Below, piece by piece: positions 36,671-45,096 of a stretch of DNA of 64,000 nt; the first letter of the stretch is position 1; every line of letters begins with the position of its first letter. A program made the position numbers and the translations under genes. A model generated the notes under the pieces. The model made no database searches. It had not been told where the DNA came from and saw nothing but the letters and a program-made list of their open reading frames with translations. This DNA comes from Veillonella sp. VA139 (GTDB taxonomy: Bacteria; Bacillota; Negativicutes; Veillonellales; Veillonellaceae): assembly GCF_003992005.1 (NCBI RefSeq), contig NZ_RQVL01000002.1, forward strand, positions 114,308-178,307, given 5' to 3'.

Positions 36671-36699
36671 ATTATATGCTTAACTGTGACAAGTGTCAA
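36671..36699 (-). promoter_or_regulatory. Consensus promoter of cbiK with palindrome on the -35
   Basis: On the minus strand: TTGACA (36699-36694), exactly 17 bases, TATAAT (36676-36671). The -35 overlaps a palindrome TGACA-AG-TGTCA (36687-36698) that could be an operator. Confidence 0.75.
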
Positions 36700-36784
36700 T
36701 GAATTTTAGATATGTAATGATGAAAGTTAGCTATAGTCTAATTTTAATACTACAGATGCCGTGTAGCACATAGTTGATACAATC

Positions 36785-36814
36785 TTGACAAAGTAAATTT
36801 AACTGTGATATTCT
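36785..36814 (+). promoter_or_regulatory. Promoter of the YadA-like gene
   Basis: TTGACA (36785-36790), an 18-base spacer ending in TGA, TATTCT (36809-36814), about 90 bases before the adhesin start. With the cbiK promoter it makes a divergent control region filling the 311-base gap. Confidence 0.65.
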
Positions 36815-36906
36815 GAATTGCTTTTTAATTCAATCTAATTTTGTGGACATTTGAAATATTTTTTGAAGGATAGAATAATACAATAATAGAATCATAGGAG
36901 ATAGAA

Positions 36907-39219
36907 ATGAAGTATACACGAAGTAGAGTAGCAATCGCTGTAGTAGTATTATGCAGTGTTTCTAATATAGGGTGGGCAGATTCTGGCGTAGTAGTTAATG
37001 GTGGAGGTACCAGTGCTACTGGATATGCTGCTTTAGCAGTAGGGGCCAATGCTAATGCATCGGGTAATCAGGGCATTGCCATTGGTGCGAATACAGTGGC
37101 TAGTGGCGGTAATGCAACGGCTATTGGATTAAATACTAAAGCCACCGCTATTGATGCACTAGCTATTGGTACTGAGGCAGAAGCGAAGAATATCAATACC
37201 ACTGTAGTAGGTACCCATGCCTTATCTAGTGGAGACTATGGTGTGGCAATTGGTTCAAACTCCTATGCCACAGGGGAGCGATCGATTTCTATTGGTGTAG
37301 CCATCAATGAACCGGCTACTAAACGATTTGGTGCTACTGGTGGTCGTTCCATCAGTATTGGTAATGAAACATTAGCTTCTGGTGGACATTCCACAGCCGT
37401 AGGGGACAGTGCGACAGCTACCAATAATCTGTCTGCGTCGTATGGGGCATTTGCCAATGCTACAGGTGTTCAATCCACTGCAGTAGGTCATGCATCGAAT
37501 GCAACAGGTGATTATAGTGCCTCTTTTGGCGATGCCTCCAAAGCTAGTGGATACACATCTGTGGCAGTCGGATATGGAGCAAAGGCTCAAGATACAGAAA
37601 CCATTGCTATCGGTAGTGGTGCAAGCACGAATGATACAGGATCTCAAGGGTCGATTGCTATTGGTCGAAACTCGACAGCTTCAGCAGGGCTTTCTGTTGC
37701 CATAGGGGCAGATGCTAAAAATGAAAGAAAGCATTCTACTGCAGATCATACTTATTATGGTGCCACTGCAGTAGGCACAGGGGCTATCACAGGCAGTGTT
37801 GGCTCTATTGCTATCGGTAATAATAGTGTGGCTAATACAGAGCTAGTAGATGGTGAGATTGGTGTATACTCTACCGCAGTGGGTACATCTAGCTCCTCAC
37901 AAGGGATATACTCTACGGCGATGGGGGTATTTTCTCGGGCCTTAGGTCATTATTCTGTTGCTATGGGAATGCAGAAACATCAAGTGACCGGAGAAGAATT
38001 GGGTGCAAAAGGCTATGGATCCGCAGCCATTGGTTTATATTCACATGCAGTAGGGATTCAAGGGATTGCTCTAGGTCAAGAAAGTTTGGCCAATAATAAC
38101 CGTAGTATAGCTATCGGTGCTAATACAAAAGCCAATGCCGTAGATACAGTGGTAGTGGGCACTCGTGCTACGGCCTCTGCAGCGAGTGGCATAGCACTAG
38201 GACAGGATACGAAGAGTACTATTGAGTATGGTGTTGCCTTAGGGGCTAGCTCTGCAACATCTGGGACTGCTTTTACAGTAGGATATAATCCAACAACTAA
38301 GACGACGATGGATATGAGTACCATAGTCTCCGATGTAACAGCCTACGAGGCACAAAAAGCGATTATTAAAAGCGCCGATGAAAGTATTGCAAAATCGAAT
38401 GCCCAATTACGTATTTCAGAATATGATCGCATTTATGGTGATACACAAGAAAAACGTGATGCTGCTAATGCTACGACTGCCTTGCATCGAAATATAATTG
38501 CCAAAGAAATAGAAAAGAAAACAGAGGCAATTCAAAATATAAAAGATAACTTTTCTGGTGCTTCTACATGGGAAAGCTCATTAGGGGGTGTGTCCGTTGG
38601 TAATGCAGACTTAGGATTAACTCGGCAAATTAATAATGTGGCGGCCGGTACATTAGATACAGATGCTGTTAATGTGGCTCAATTAAAACGTGTACTTAAT
38701 ACAAGTATCAACAATACCATGGGTGATATGATGAACCAAACAAACACATTGGTGAATGGTGTTCGTCAAGATGTACAAGCACTTCGTAGTGAAAGTCGAG
38801 AAGGAGATGCTATGAATGCAGCCTTAGCAGCATTAAAACCGGTGGCCTATAAACCGACAGAGCCTACACAAATCATGGCGGGTGTGGGACACAACTCTGG
38901 TAAAACAGGATTTGCCCTAGGGGTAGCCCATTATACAGATGAAGGGACAATGTTTAATGCGGGTGTTGCCTTTGCGGGTACACAGCGATCCTATAATGCG
39001 GGGGCCACATTTAGAATTGGACATGGCAGTGACGATATACCACAGTACGCACCACCAGCAACAGTACAAGTACTTTCAGAAGAATTAGCATTAGAAAAAT
39101 CTAGAAATGAAATACAAGAGCGCCGTATGCAAGAACAAGAGGCAAAACTCAATCGTTTATTAGAACAAAACGAACGATTACAACAAGAGGTAGCCACATT
39201 AAAGACCTTATTAAAGTAA
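36907..39219 (+). CDS. YadA-like trimeric autotransporter adhesin
   Basis: A 770-residue surface adhesin of the trimeric autotransporter (type Vc) class. Residues 1-25 are a signal peptide. Residues about 30-480 are head repeats with the 14-residue rhythm (AxAIGxxxxAxG and variants). Residues about 480-610 form a stalk with a neck (AAGTLDTDAVNVAQL). Residues about 625-703 match the YadA anchor (AALAALKPVAYKP..., GVGHNSGKTGFALGVAHY). Unusually, about 65 more residues follow, ending in a leucine-rich coiled coil (about 715-768), whereas the barrel normally ends the protein. AGGAG supports the start. Confidence 0.92.
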   Translation: MKYTRSRVAIAVVVLCSVSNIGWADSGVVVNGGGTSATGYAALAVGANANASGNQGIAIGANTVASGGNATAIGLNTKATAIDALAIGTEAEAKNINTTVVGTHALSSGDYGVAIGSNSYATGERSISIGVAINEPATKRFGATGGRSISIGNETLASGGHSTAVGDSATATNNLSASYGAFANATGVQSTAVGHASNATGDYSASFGDASKASGYTSVAVGYGAKAQDTETIAIGSGASTNDTGSQGSIAIGRNSTASAGLSVAIGADAKNERKHSTADHTYYGATAVGTGAITGSVGSIAIGNNSVANTELVDGEIGVYSTAVGTSSSSQGIYSTAMGVFSRALGHYSVAMGMQKHQVTGEELGAKGYGSAAIGLYSHAVGIQGIALGQESLANNNRSIAIGANTKANAVDTVVVGTRATASAASGIALGQDTKSTIEYGVALGASSATSGTAFTVGYNPTTKTTMDMSTIVSDVTAYEAQKAIIKSADESIAKSNAQLRISEYDRIYGDTQEKRDAANATTALHRNIIAKEIEKKTEAIQNIKDNFSGASTWESSLGGVSVGNADLGLTRQINNVAAGTLDTDAVNVAQLKRVLNTSINNTMGDMMNQTNTLVNGVRQDVQALRSESREGDAMNAALAALKPVAYKPTEPTQIMAGVGHNSGKTGFALGVAHYTDEGTMFNAGVAFAGTQRSYNAGATFRIGHGSDDIPQYAPPATVQVLSEELALEKSRNEIQERRMQEQEAKLNRLLEQNERLQQEVATLKTLLK

Positions 39220-39252
39220 TGCAATAGAATACAAATGGTAGTCAACTACTAC

Positions 39253-39291
39253 AAAGGCTATGGACCGATAGAATCGGCTATAGCCTTTTTT
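39253..39291 (+). terminator. Terminator after YadA-like gene
   Basis: AAAGGCTAT (39253-39261) pairs with ATAGCCTTT (39280-39288), with an inner CCGAT/ATCGG helix and a T-run after. Confidence 0.8.
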
Positions 39292-39526
39292 GTATTCTTC
39301 AAAATATGGTATGGGTCTTTGGAATCAATGAATGATACGAAAATGATGAATAGAAAGTGAAAAGTGACACAAATTATATATCTTATATGAGATATTGTTA
39401 CAATTTGATATTCAAATGGAGCATTCTTTGCCTATTTAGAGTAGATGTAAATTATAATTAGCACTACAATATTAATGAGTAATATTATCAATGATATTTG
39501 TATATATAGGAAGATGGTGGACAACT
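39292..39526. other. Leader region of the first giant receptor
   Basis: AT-rich, no gene. TTGCCT (39428-39433) and TATAAT (39453-39458) with a 19-base spacer are a weak promoter candidate. ATTATCA-A-TGATATT around 39484-39498 is a weak Fur-like candidate only. Confidence 0.4.
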
Positions 39527-39590
39527 ATGCACAACTATAAACCATATCATAAGCGTCTGTTAAGTAGCGCTGTCATGAGCTGGATGGCTT
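39505..39590 (+). repeat. Direct repeat shared by the 5' ends of both receptors (copy 1)
   Basis: The leader and first codons, from TATAGGAAGATGGTGG through the signal-peptide region, are nearly identical to 45011-45096. The sharing points to tandem duplication or gene conversion. Confidence 0.8.
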
Positions 39591-42500
39591 GCTCATGCTA
39601 TTTATTAGGGGGGGTAGCACCTGTACAGGCTGAGGGTGCTGTATATGTAACAGCTGATCGTGCCCAAGAAGAAGCAAAATACAACTCTCAACAAGTGCAA
39701 ATCATTACTAAAAAAGATATTGAACAAAAGCAAGCTAAATCTGTGGAAGATATTGTTTTTACGCAAGCTGGTGTCAGTCGTACAGTAGATGGCATGGGTC
39801 GTGTCGGCGTATCTATCCGTGGAGCAGAACCACGACATACGTTGATTTTAGTGGATGGGCAACCTGTAATGGGTGAATTTGCTAAGTACCAAGGTCAAGG
39901 TGATGAATTACAACGGTTAGGTACGGAAAATGTGGAGCGCATTGAAATTATCCAAGGGGCAGCCAGTGCAAAATATGGTTCTGATGCGATTGGTGGTGTT
40001 ATCAATGTCATCACGAATAAACCAAATAAAAAAGCAAATATCCGTATTAATGGTGAAAGCATTCGTTCTAAAGGGGATCAAGGACTCGTTCCATTTAGTA
40101 ATTTCTTCATGCGTGCCGACTCAGGTCAGCATGGTAAATTGCGTGTCAACATCCACGGTAGTAAACGAGACATTGTGCCAGTGTATGCTGCAAGAGATAG
40201 AAAGGAAGTTCCTTTTGGTAATGCAGGTGTGAATGAACAATTTCCTAAAAATTCACTGCGCTACTATGGTGCAAACTCTAACCTTGGATTAGCCGCCATC
40301 TATGATGTGAATGATAACAATTCTTTTTCTTTTGCTATGGACCGATATAATGAAGATTTAGAACGGTATGTGAAACGAACCAACTCCGAAGATGAACCAC
40401 AAGTACATTACAAACGAAATTTAGATCGGAATAAAACGAATCTTTCCTATTCAGGATCTGATGATGTGAGCAACTGGAAAGTAGAATTAAACTCAGCGCG
40501 CACAAAAGAAGATGATGTGACATTGACTAGTGAGTTTGGTCGCAGCAATTATGAAGGTAAAAATACATTGAATTATGTGGACAATGTGGACCACAAACAA
40601 TGGAGTTTACACATCACTGGTGATGTACAGGCAAATGATAATCATCTTCTATCCTATGGTGTTGGGTATACTACTGAAAGCGGGGAAGGTAGCCGTCTTA
40701 AGAGCGCTCCTCATACGTGGGTGAGAAATATCGACCCATGGGACTACGATAAGAGTTTAGCTGTGAAGAAAGGGAAACCTGCTAGTACTATTTATCGTCA
40801 TTCTTTTGATAAAAATAGTGATGGTTCTTTGCGGTGGAATAAAGAACATGAATGGTATGGCTATGACGGAACATCAAATACTAGCGTACCTGAATTTACC
40901 TATGAAGATTTTAAAAACTATCTAGATCCAGAGGCGGGACTGGATGAATCTGCTTTCATGGGCCTTGTGTATAACTCTGGCGGTAACTATACACCAAACA
41001 ATCTGGAAAAAAGAAATCCAGAGGCATTTGAGCGCTTTAAAAAATTTAATGATAAATTATTTGACGATCCATATAATAAAGAATTAATTGCAAAGTATGG
41101 ACCAGGTCATCAAGGGTCAACTACCATTGATGGGGTAAAACCGCCTATTATTAATAAGGCATATTTAGCCTTATTCTATTACATGGAAGAGCCATCCTTT
41201 AAAATCGTACGCCCTAGATTTAATGGTGGACATTTTAAAGATGAGTACAATAAACGGATTAACCAACAAACCGTAGGAAGTGCTCGGTTAAGGAAACAAC
41301 ATTTCTTCATTCAAGATACATGGCAAGTGAATAAAGACACGATTTTACAACCGATTGCTCGCTTAGACCATAGTGATTTATTCGGGTCTCACTTAACTTT
41401 CAATATGGGGGTTACTCATAATGTGGGGGGCAATGCACACCGTCGTTTGAAAGCCAATATTGGTACCAGTTACACAGAACCTGGCATGGGCGAATTGTAT
41501 TATAATTGGGAAATGTATGGTCCAACTATAACGAATGTAGCACCTTTATCTGGTGGTCGTGCCCGACTTGGATGGTACTGGGTAGGTAATCCAGATTTAA
41601 AACCAGAAACATCGAAAAACATTGATATTTCCTTGGAAGGGGAAAATAAAAATACCTATGTAAAATTAACTGCATTCCGTAACCAAATCACAAATTATAT
41701 GACCATTGCCAATACAGGACATTTAATGGACTTTGCCCCTTATCTTGATGAAAGCACCTATATGGGTGCCACTAAGTATGCACATGCACCAGATATGATT
41801 TATACTTTCAAAAACATTGGTAAAGCACGTATCAATGGTTTGGAACTAGAAGTCAAACAACGGTTGAATGATCATTTTAAATTTAAATTAGGCTATACCT
41901 ATTTGAATGCGATCAATAAAACCAACCCAGATTTACCTCGTCGATTACTTGATAAACCGATGCATAAACTAGACTTAGGATTAGAATTTGAAGATAAGAA
42001 AAGTGGTTGGAGTGGTAATATTTGGACAGACTATTACTATAAAATGCTAGACAGTAATTCCGTATCTGGCGGTGGTAATTACATTACGTCTCAAGTGGAC
42101 CCTAAAAATAATGATAAATCCATTATTACCTACGAGTTCAACACGAAAAAAACAGCAGATATGTACAAGCTAAAATCCTATGGCATTTGGAATATGATTG
42201 TACAAAAGAAAATTAATAAAAATTCCTTAGTGTATTTTGGTATTAATAATATCTTTGATCATCGAGATGATGATAGAGCCTTACAAGGTCGTCAATATCG
42301 GTTTGGCATGAATTTAAAATTTGGTGCTTCCAGTGACACAAAGGATAAGGTAGTGGAAGCATCTACGAAAGTCATTCATGATAAGAATGATGTAATAGTA
42401 ATGACTCCATTGAATGCCATTGTTTTAGAGAAACCATTTGATGAAAGTAAAGAAAAAGGAATTACTTTCATAGGCGACTTGCGTATGGGTGGCGATAGTC

Positions 42501-44653
42501 ATTTAGGTGGTAACCGACCAGCCAATCGGGTCACAGCTGTGAGCTCAATTAGCGATGGAGCATTGAAAAATCTACAAGATAAAAATGAACATGGGTTCCA
42601 TACACGATTGCGAGTGGGTGCTGATGCACGAATTAATGACACTACGAATGTTAAATTGCTGATAACAGCACAGGGGCAACATGGGGTGGATACATCCCAT
42701 GAAATGGTAGGTCCTAAAGGTATTCAACATAGTAGAGTAGAAGAATTGGATGTTACAAAACATCATGCCAAATGGGATTACTCTGTAGGTCGTATAAAAG
42801 AACGCATGGGTGCTACAGGGTACTGGTTTAATAAAGAGTTTGATGGTCTCCGTACCGTATGGACTAGTGATACCAATCAAGTTCGTATTGGCTTTGGTGA
42901 TTTCTCTCATAGCACGGGCATCCAAGACTCTGCCTATACGCATGCGGTGTTCACTAAATTTAAACGACCACCTACAGTAGATGAGTTCGTAGGAACCACC
43001 TTCGATTATACAGAGCTTTCAGAAGAAGAGCGGAACCGTGTGGGTGGTGCAAAGGTTGAAAAAGTAGTGAAAGATGCACCGAATACCATTAACTATTACC
43101 AACAATTGAAAGCTTTATTAGGGGAGTACCCTACATTACTTGAAAAACAAACAGAGGTGACAGATGAGTTAAACATCTTAAAAGATGAATTAAATAATGA
43201 GTATATTGCTACTACTGAAGAAATAAAAGCTGAATATCGGAAAAATATTGAAGCTAAAACTAAAGAATTAGAAGAAATTACCTCTAAACTCGATGCTAAT
43301 GTTGACGCTCAATATGATACGGTAGCACGTATGCAAGATACTATTATTAAAGCCTATGGCGGTGATAAAGCCTTTAAAACCTATGATGTACCTTCAGGGA
43401 CTTGGAAAGAAGTTACGATTCCAATAAAAATGCCTGATATACCATATCGATTACAAGGTAAGTCAGTGTATCATGATGAAGATGATGATCAGGATTATGA
43501 AGATACTGTAGATAGTGATAACTTTCATACTAAACCAACAGCAAATCCTAGTGGTGCAAACCTTAATAATCCGTTGTTTAAGTTAAAATTAACTGATATT
43601 AAAGTACTAGGCAAAGATAAAAAAGAGTTCCTAAAAAACTGGTTTGATGCAAATAAAGAAGAAATCTTGAAGGCATATCGTGAAAGAGCCATGGAAATGG
43701 GGAAAACTGTAGTAGGTGAAAAAGGGACAATTACATCTATCACATTCAAAGATGAAGATTTAAAAAAAGTGGGAGACGATTTATATAGACTTAATTATTT
43801 AACTATTGGTAATCCGGGAGAATCTTCTATTGAAAAAACTTATAAATCTGGGCTTTACCCATACTTAATTGCTCAATATTTCAATAAATTAGTCAGTGTA
43901 CTAGAAGCCACAGATGGGCATAGTCGTTTACCTCGAGAAGCTTTCATCCCTTACACAGGAGCTATCATTCCGGCAGAGGGTGTTGTGTTGCAGCGTGACG
44001 TAATCCCTCCAATTAAAAGAGCCGGATTCATTCAACTTCGTCACATGGTGGGCAAACAAATGGGTATTACAGCCTGGTATCTACGTTCTGTTGGTAAAGA
44101 TGAATTTAGTATGTCCTATGCATCGGGATTAAGCACTTCCTCTAAAGTATTTAATGGGATGGCAAATGTCATAGGTATTGGTGCTAATTATCGTATGGGG
44201 CAAGCGACAATCTCCTTTGATTATGGTCAAAATAGAACAGACCTAGGACGATTCATGAATGGTCGCACTACATACGATTATGTGCCGGGTTCTATCAACT
44301 TTACTCCGACAGGTCGAACTAATGGTGGTAATCCAACATTCTGGGCTGTTCGATTCGATGTTGGACAATCGGATATGAGTCGCCCAGGTAGCTGGAATGG
44401 ATTCATCGATTACAAATCCTTTGAACATGGATCCTTCTTCGGAGGCAATGGAACGGGTGCAGTACCAGATCGTTACCTAGATGGTATCCGTAGCTTTACC
44501 GTTGGTGGTGGATATGTACCATGGAAAGATGTATTACTAGAAGCATTCTATACCTTTGATGCGAAAGCAATCGGACAACGAGATACTTTATACGGTGCAG
44601 AAAACTTTAAATTAGGAAATTACACAAGAATCCAAGGAACCTATAAATTCTAG
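39527..44653 (+). CDS. Giant TonB-dependent receptor fused to a second porin-like barrel (copy 1)
   Basis: A 1708-residue outer-membrane protein. Signal peptide 1-35 (ends PVQA). The plug (about 45-175) has VEDIVFTQAGVSRT, VSIRGAEPRHTLILVDGQ and SAKYGSDAIGGVINVIT. The 22-strand-type barrel seems to end at about residue 932 with YRFGMNLKF, a normal receptor C-terminus. The chain then continues for about 775 residues: a porin-like part (LRVGADARINDTTNVKL), a coiled-coil and charged insert (about 1190-1440), and a Negativicutes-porin-style C-terminus ending in Phe (LGNYTRIQGTYKF). ATG 39527 is chosen over the upstream 39491 because copy 2 shares it. Substrate unknown. Confidence 0.88.
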   Translation: MHNYKPYHKRLLSSAVMSWMACSCYLLGGVAPVQAEGAVYVTADRAQEEAKYNSQQVQIITKKDIEQKQAKSVEDIVFTQAGVSRTVDGMGRVGVSIRGAEPRHTLILVDGQPVMGEFAKYQGQGDELQRLGTENVERIEIIQGAASAKYGSDAIGGVINVITNKPNKKANIRINGESIRSKGDQGLVPFSNFFMRADSGQHGKLRVNIHGSKRDIVPVYAARDRKEVPFGNAGVNEQFPKNSLRYYGANSNLGLAAIYDVNDNNSFSFAMDRYNEDLERYVKRTNSEDEPQVHYKRNLDRNKTNLSYSGSDDVSNWKVELNSARTKEDDVTLTSEFGRSNYEGKNTLNYVDNVDHKQWSLHITGDVQANDNHLLSYGVGYTTESGEGSRLKSAPHTWVRNIDPWDYDKSLAVKKGKPASTIYRHSFDKNSDGSLRWNKEHEWYGYDGTSNTSVPEFTYEDFKNYLDPEAGLDESAFMGLVYNSGGNYTPNNLEKRNPEAFERFKKFNDKLFDDPYNKELIAKYGPGHQGSTTIDGVKPPIINKAYLALFYYMEEPSFKIVRPRFNGGHFKDEYNKRINQQTVGSARLRKQHFFIQDTWQVNKDTILQPIARLDHSDLFGSHLTFNMGVTHNVGGNAHRRLKANIGTSYTEPGMGELYYNWEMYGPTITNVAPLSGGRARLGWYWVGNPDLKPETSKNIDISLEGENKNTYVKLTAFRNQITNYMTIANTGHLMDFAPYLDESTYMGATKYAHAPDMIYTFKNIGKARINGLELEVKQRLNDHFKFKLGYTYLNAINKTNPDLPRRLLDKPMHKLDLGLEFEDKKSGWSGNIWTDYYYKMLDSNSVSGGGNYITSQVDPKNNDKSIITYEFNTKKTADMYKLKSYGIWNMIVQKKINKNSLVYFGINNIFDHRDDDRALQGRQYRFGMNLKFGASSDTKDKVVEASTKVIHDKNDVIVMTPLNAIVLEKPFDESKEKGITFIGDLRMGGDSHLGGNRPANRVTAVSSISDGALKNLQDKNEHGFHTRLRVGADARINDTTNVKLLITAQGQHGVDTSHEMVGPKGIQHSRVEELDVTKHHAKWDYSVGRIKERMGATGYWFNKEFDGLRTVWTSDTNQVRIGFGDFSHSTGIQDSAYTHAVFTKFKRPPTVDEFVGTTFDYTELSEEERNRVGGAKVEKVVKDAPNTINYYQQLKALLGEYPTLLEKQTEVTDELNILKDELNNEYIATTEEIKAEYRKNIEAKTKELEEITSKLDANVDAQYDTVARMQDTIIKAYGGDKAFKTYDVPSGTWKEVTIPIKMPDIPYRLQGKSVYHDEDDDQDYEDTVDSDNFHTKPTANPSGANLNNPLFKLKLTDIKVLGKDKKEFLKNWFDANKEEILKAYRERAMEMGKTVVGEKGTITSITFKDEDLKKVGDDLYRLNYLTIGNPGESSIEKTYKSGLYPYLIAQYFNKLVSVLEATDGHSRLPREAFIPYTGAIIPAEGVVLQRDVIPPIKRAGFIQLRHMVGKQMGITAWYLRSVGKDEFSMSYASGLSTSSKVFNGMANVIGIGANYRMGQATISFDYGQNRTDLGRFMNGRTTYDYVPGSINFTPTGRTNGGNPTFWAVRFDVGQSDMSRPGSWNGFIDYKSFEHGSFFGGNGTGAVPDRYLDGIRSFTVGGGYVPWKDVLLEAFYTFDAKAIGQRDTLYGAENFKLGNYTRIQGTYKF

Positions 44654-44714
44654 TTCTATGTAATTGAAAATAAGTTTCTATCCTGTATTGGATAATTGTA
44701 TAGTTAGAAGAGAT

Positions 44715-44751
44715 GCCTAATGACTGTTTAATCCACAGTTATTAGGCTTTT
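44715..44751 (+). terminator. Terminator after receptor copy 1
   Basis: GCCTAATGACTGT (44715-44727) pairs with ACAGTTATTAGGC (44735-44747) with one G-T pair; TTTT follows. Confidence 0.8.
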
Positions 44752-45032
44752 CTGATATGCAATAGTATCACAAGTAGGTGGATATTCATAAATGAAAATA
44801 AGAAAGAATTGCAAATAAGTAAACTAATTGGGCTATCTGGTTTCATTTTGGAGTAGAATTGAAATATCATTTACTATAGAATAATAGAAAATGATATTTT
44901 TTGTCATTTATAGTACATAATTTACATCTAGATTTACTAGAAATATAGGGCTAGATATAAATTATTAGTGTGAATATAAATGATTAAATCAATCAAATTG
45001 TACTTATATTTATAGGAAGATGGTGGACAACT
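44752..45032. other. Leader region of the second receptor, with 11-bp inverted repeat
   Basis: AT-rich, no gene. AAATATCATTT (44862-44872) and AAATGATATTT (44889-44899) form a perfect inverted repeat with a 16-base spacer; it may be an operator or an AT-rich hairpin. The sequence AATGATATTT also occurs before copy 1 (39490-39499). Confidence 0.5.
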
Positions 45033-45096
45033 ATGCACAACTATAAACCATATCATAAGCGCCTATTAACTGGTGCTATCATGAGCTGGATGACTT
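45011..45096 (+). repeat. Direct repeat shared by the 5' ends of both receptors (copy 2)
   Basis: Near-identical to 39505-39590, offset 5506 bases; contains the ribosome site (GGTGG) and the first ~21 codons of the second receptor. Confidence 0.8.

Noticed and set aside
39484..39499. Fur box before receptor copy 1
   Set aside because: ATTATCA-A-TGATATT has the right kind of half-sites but in a poor arrangement, with too few matches in an AT-rich region; noted only as a weak candidate.
42572..42943. 123-codon minus-strand ORF inside receptor copy 1
   Set aside because: Antisense to the second-barrel coding region; no plausible domain or ribosome site.
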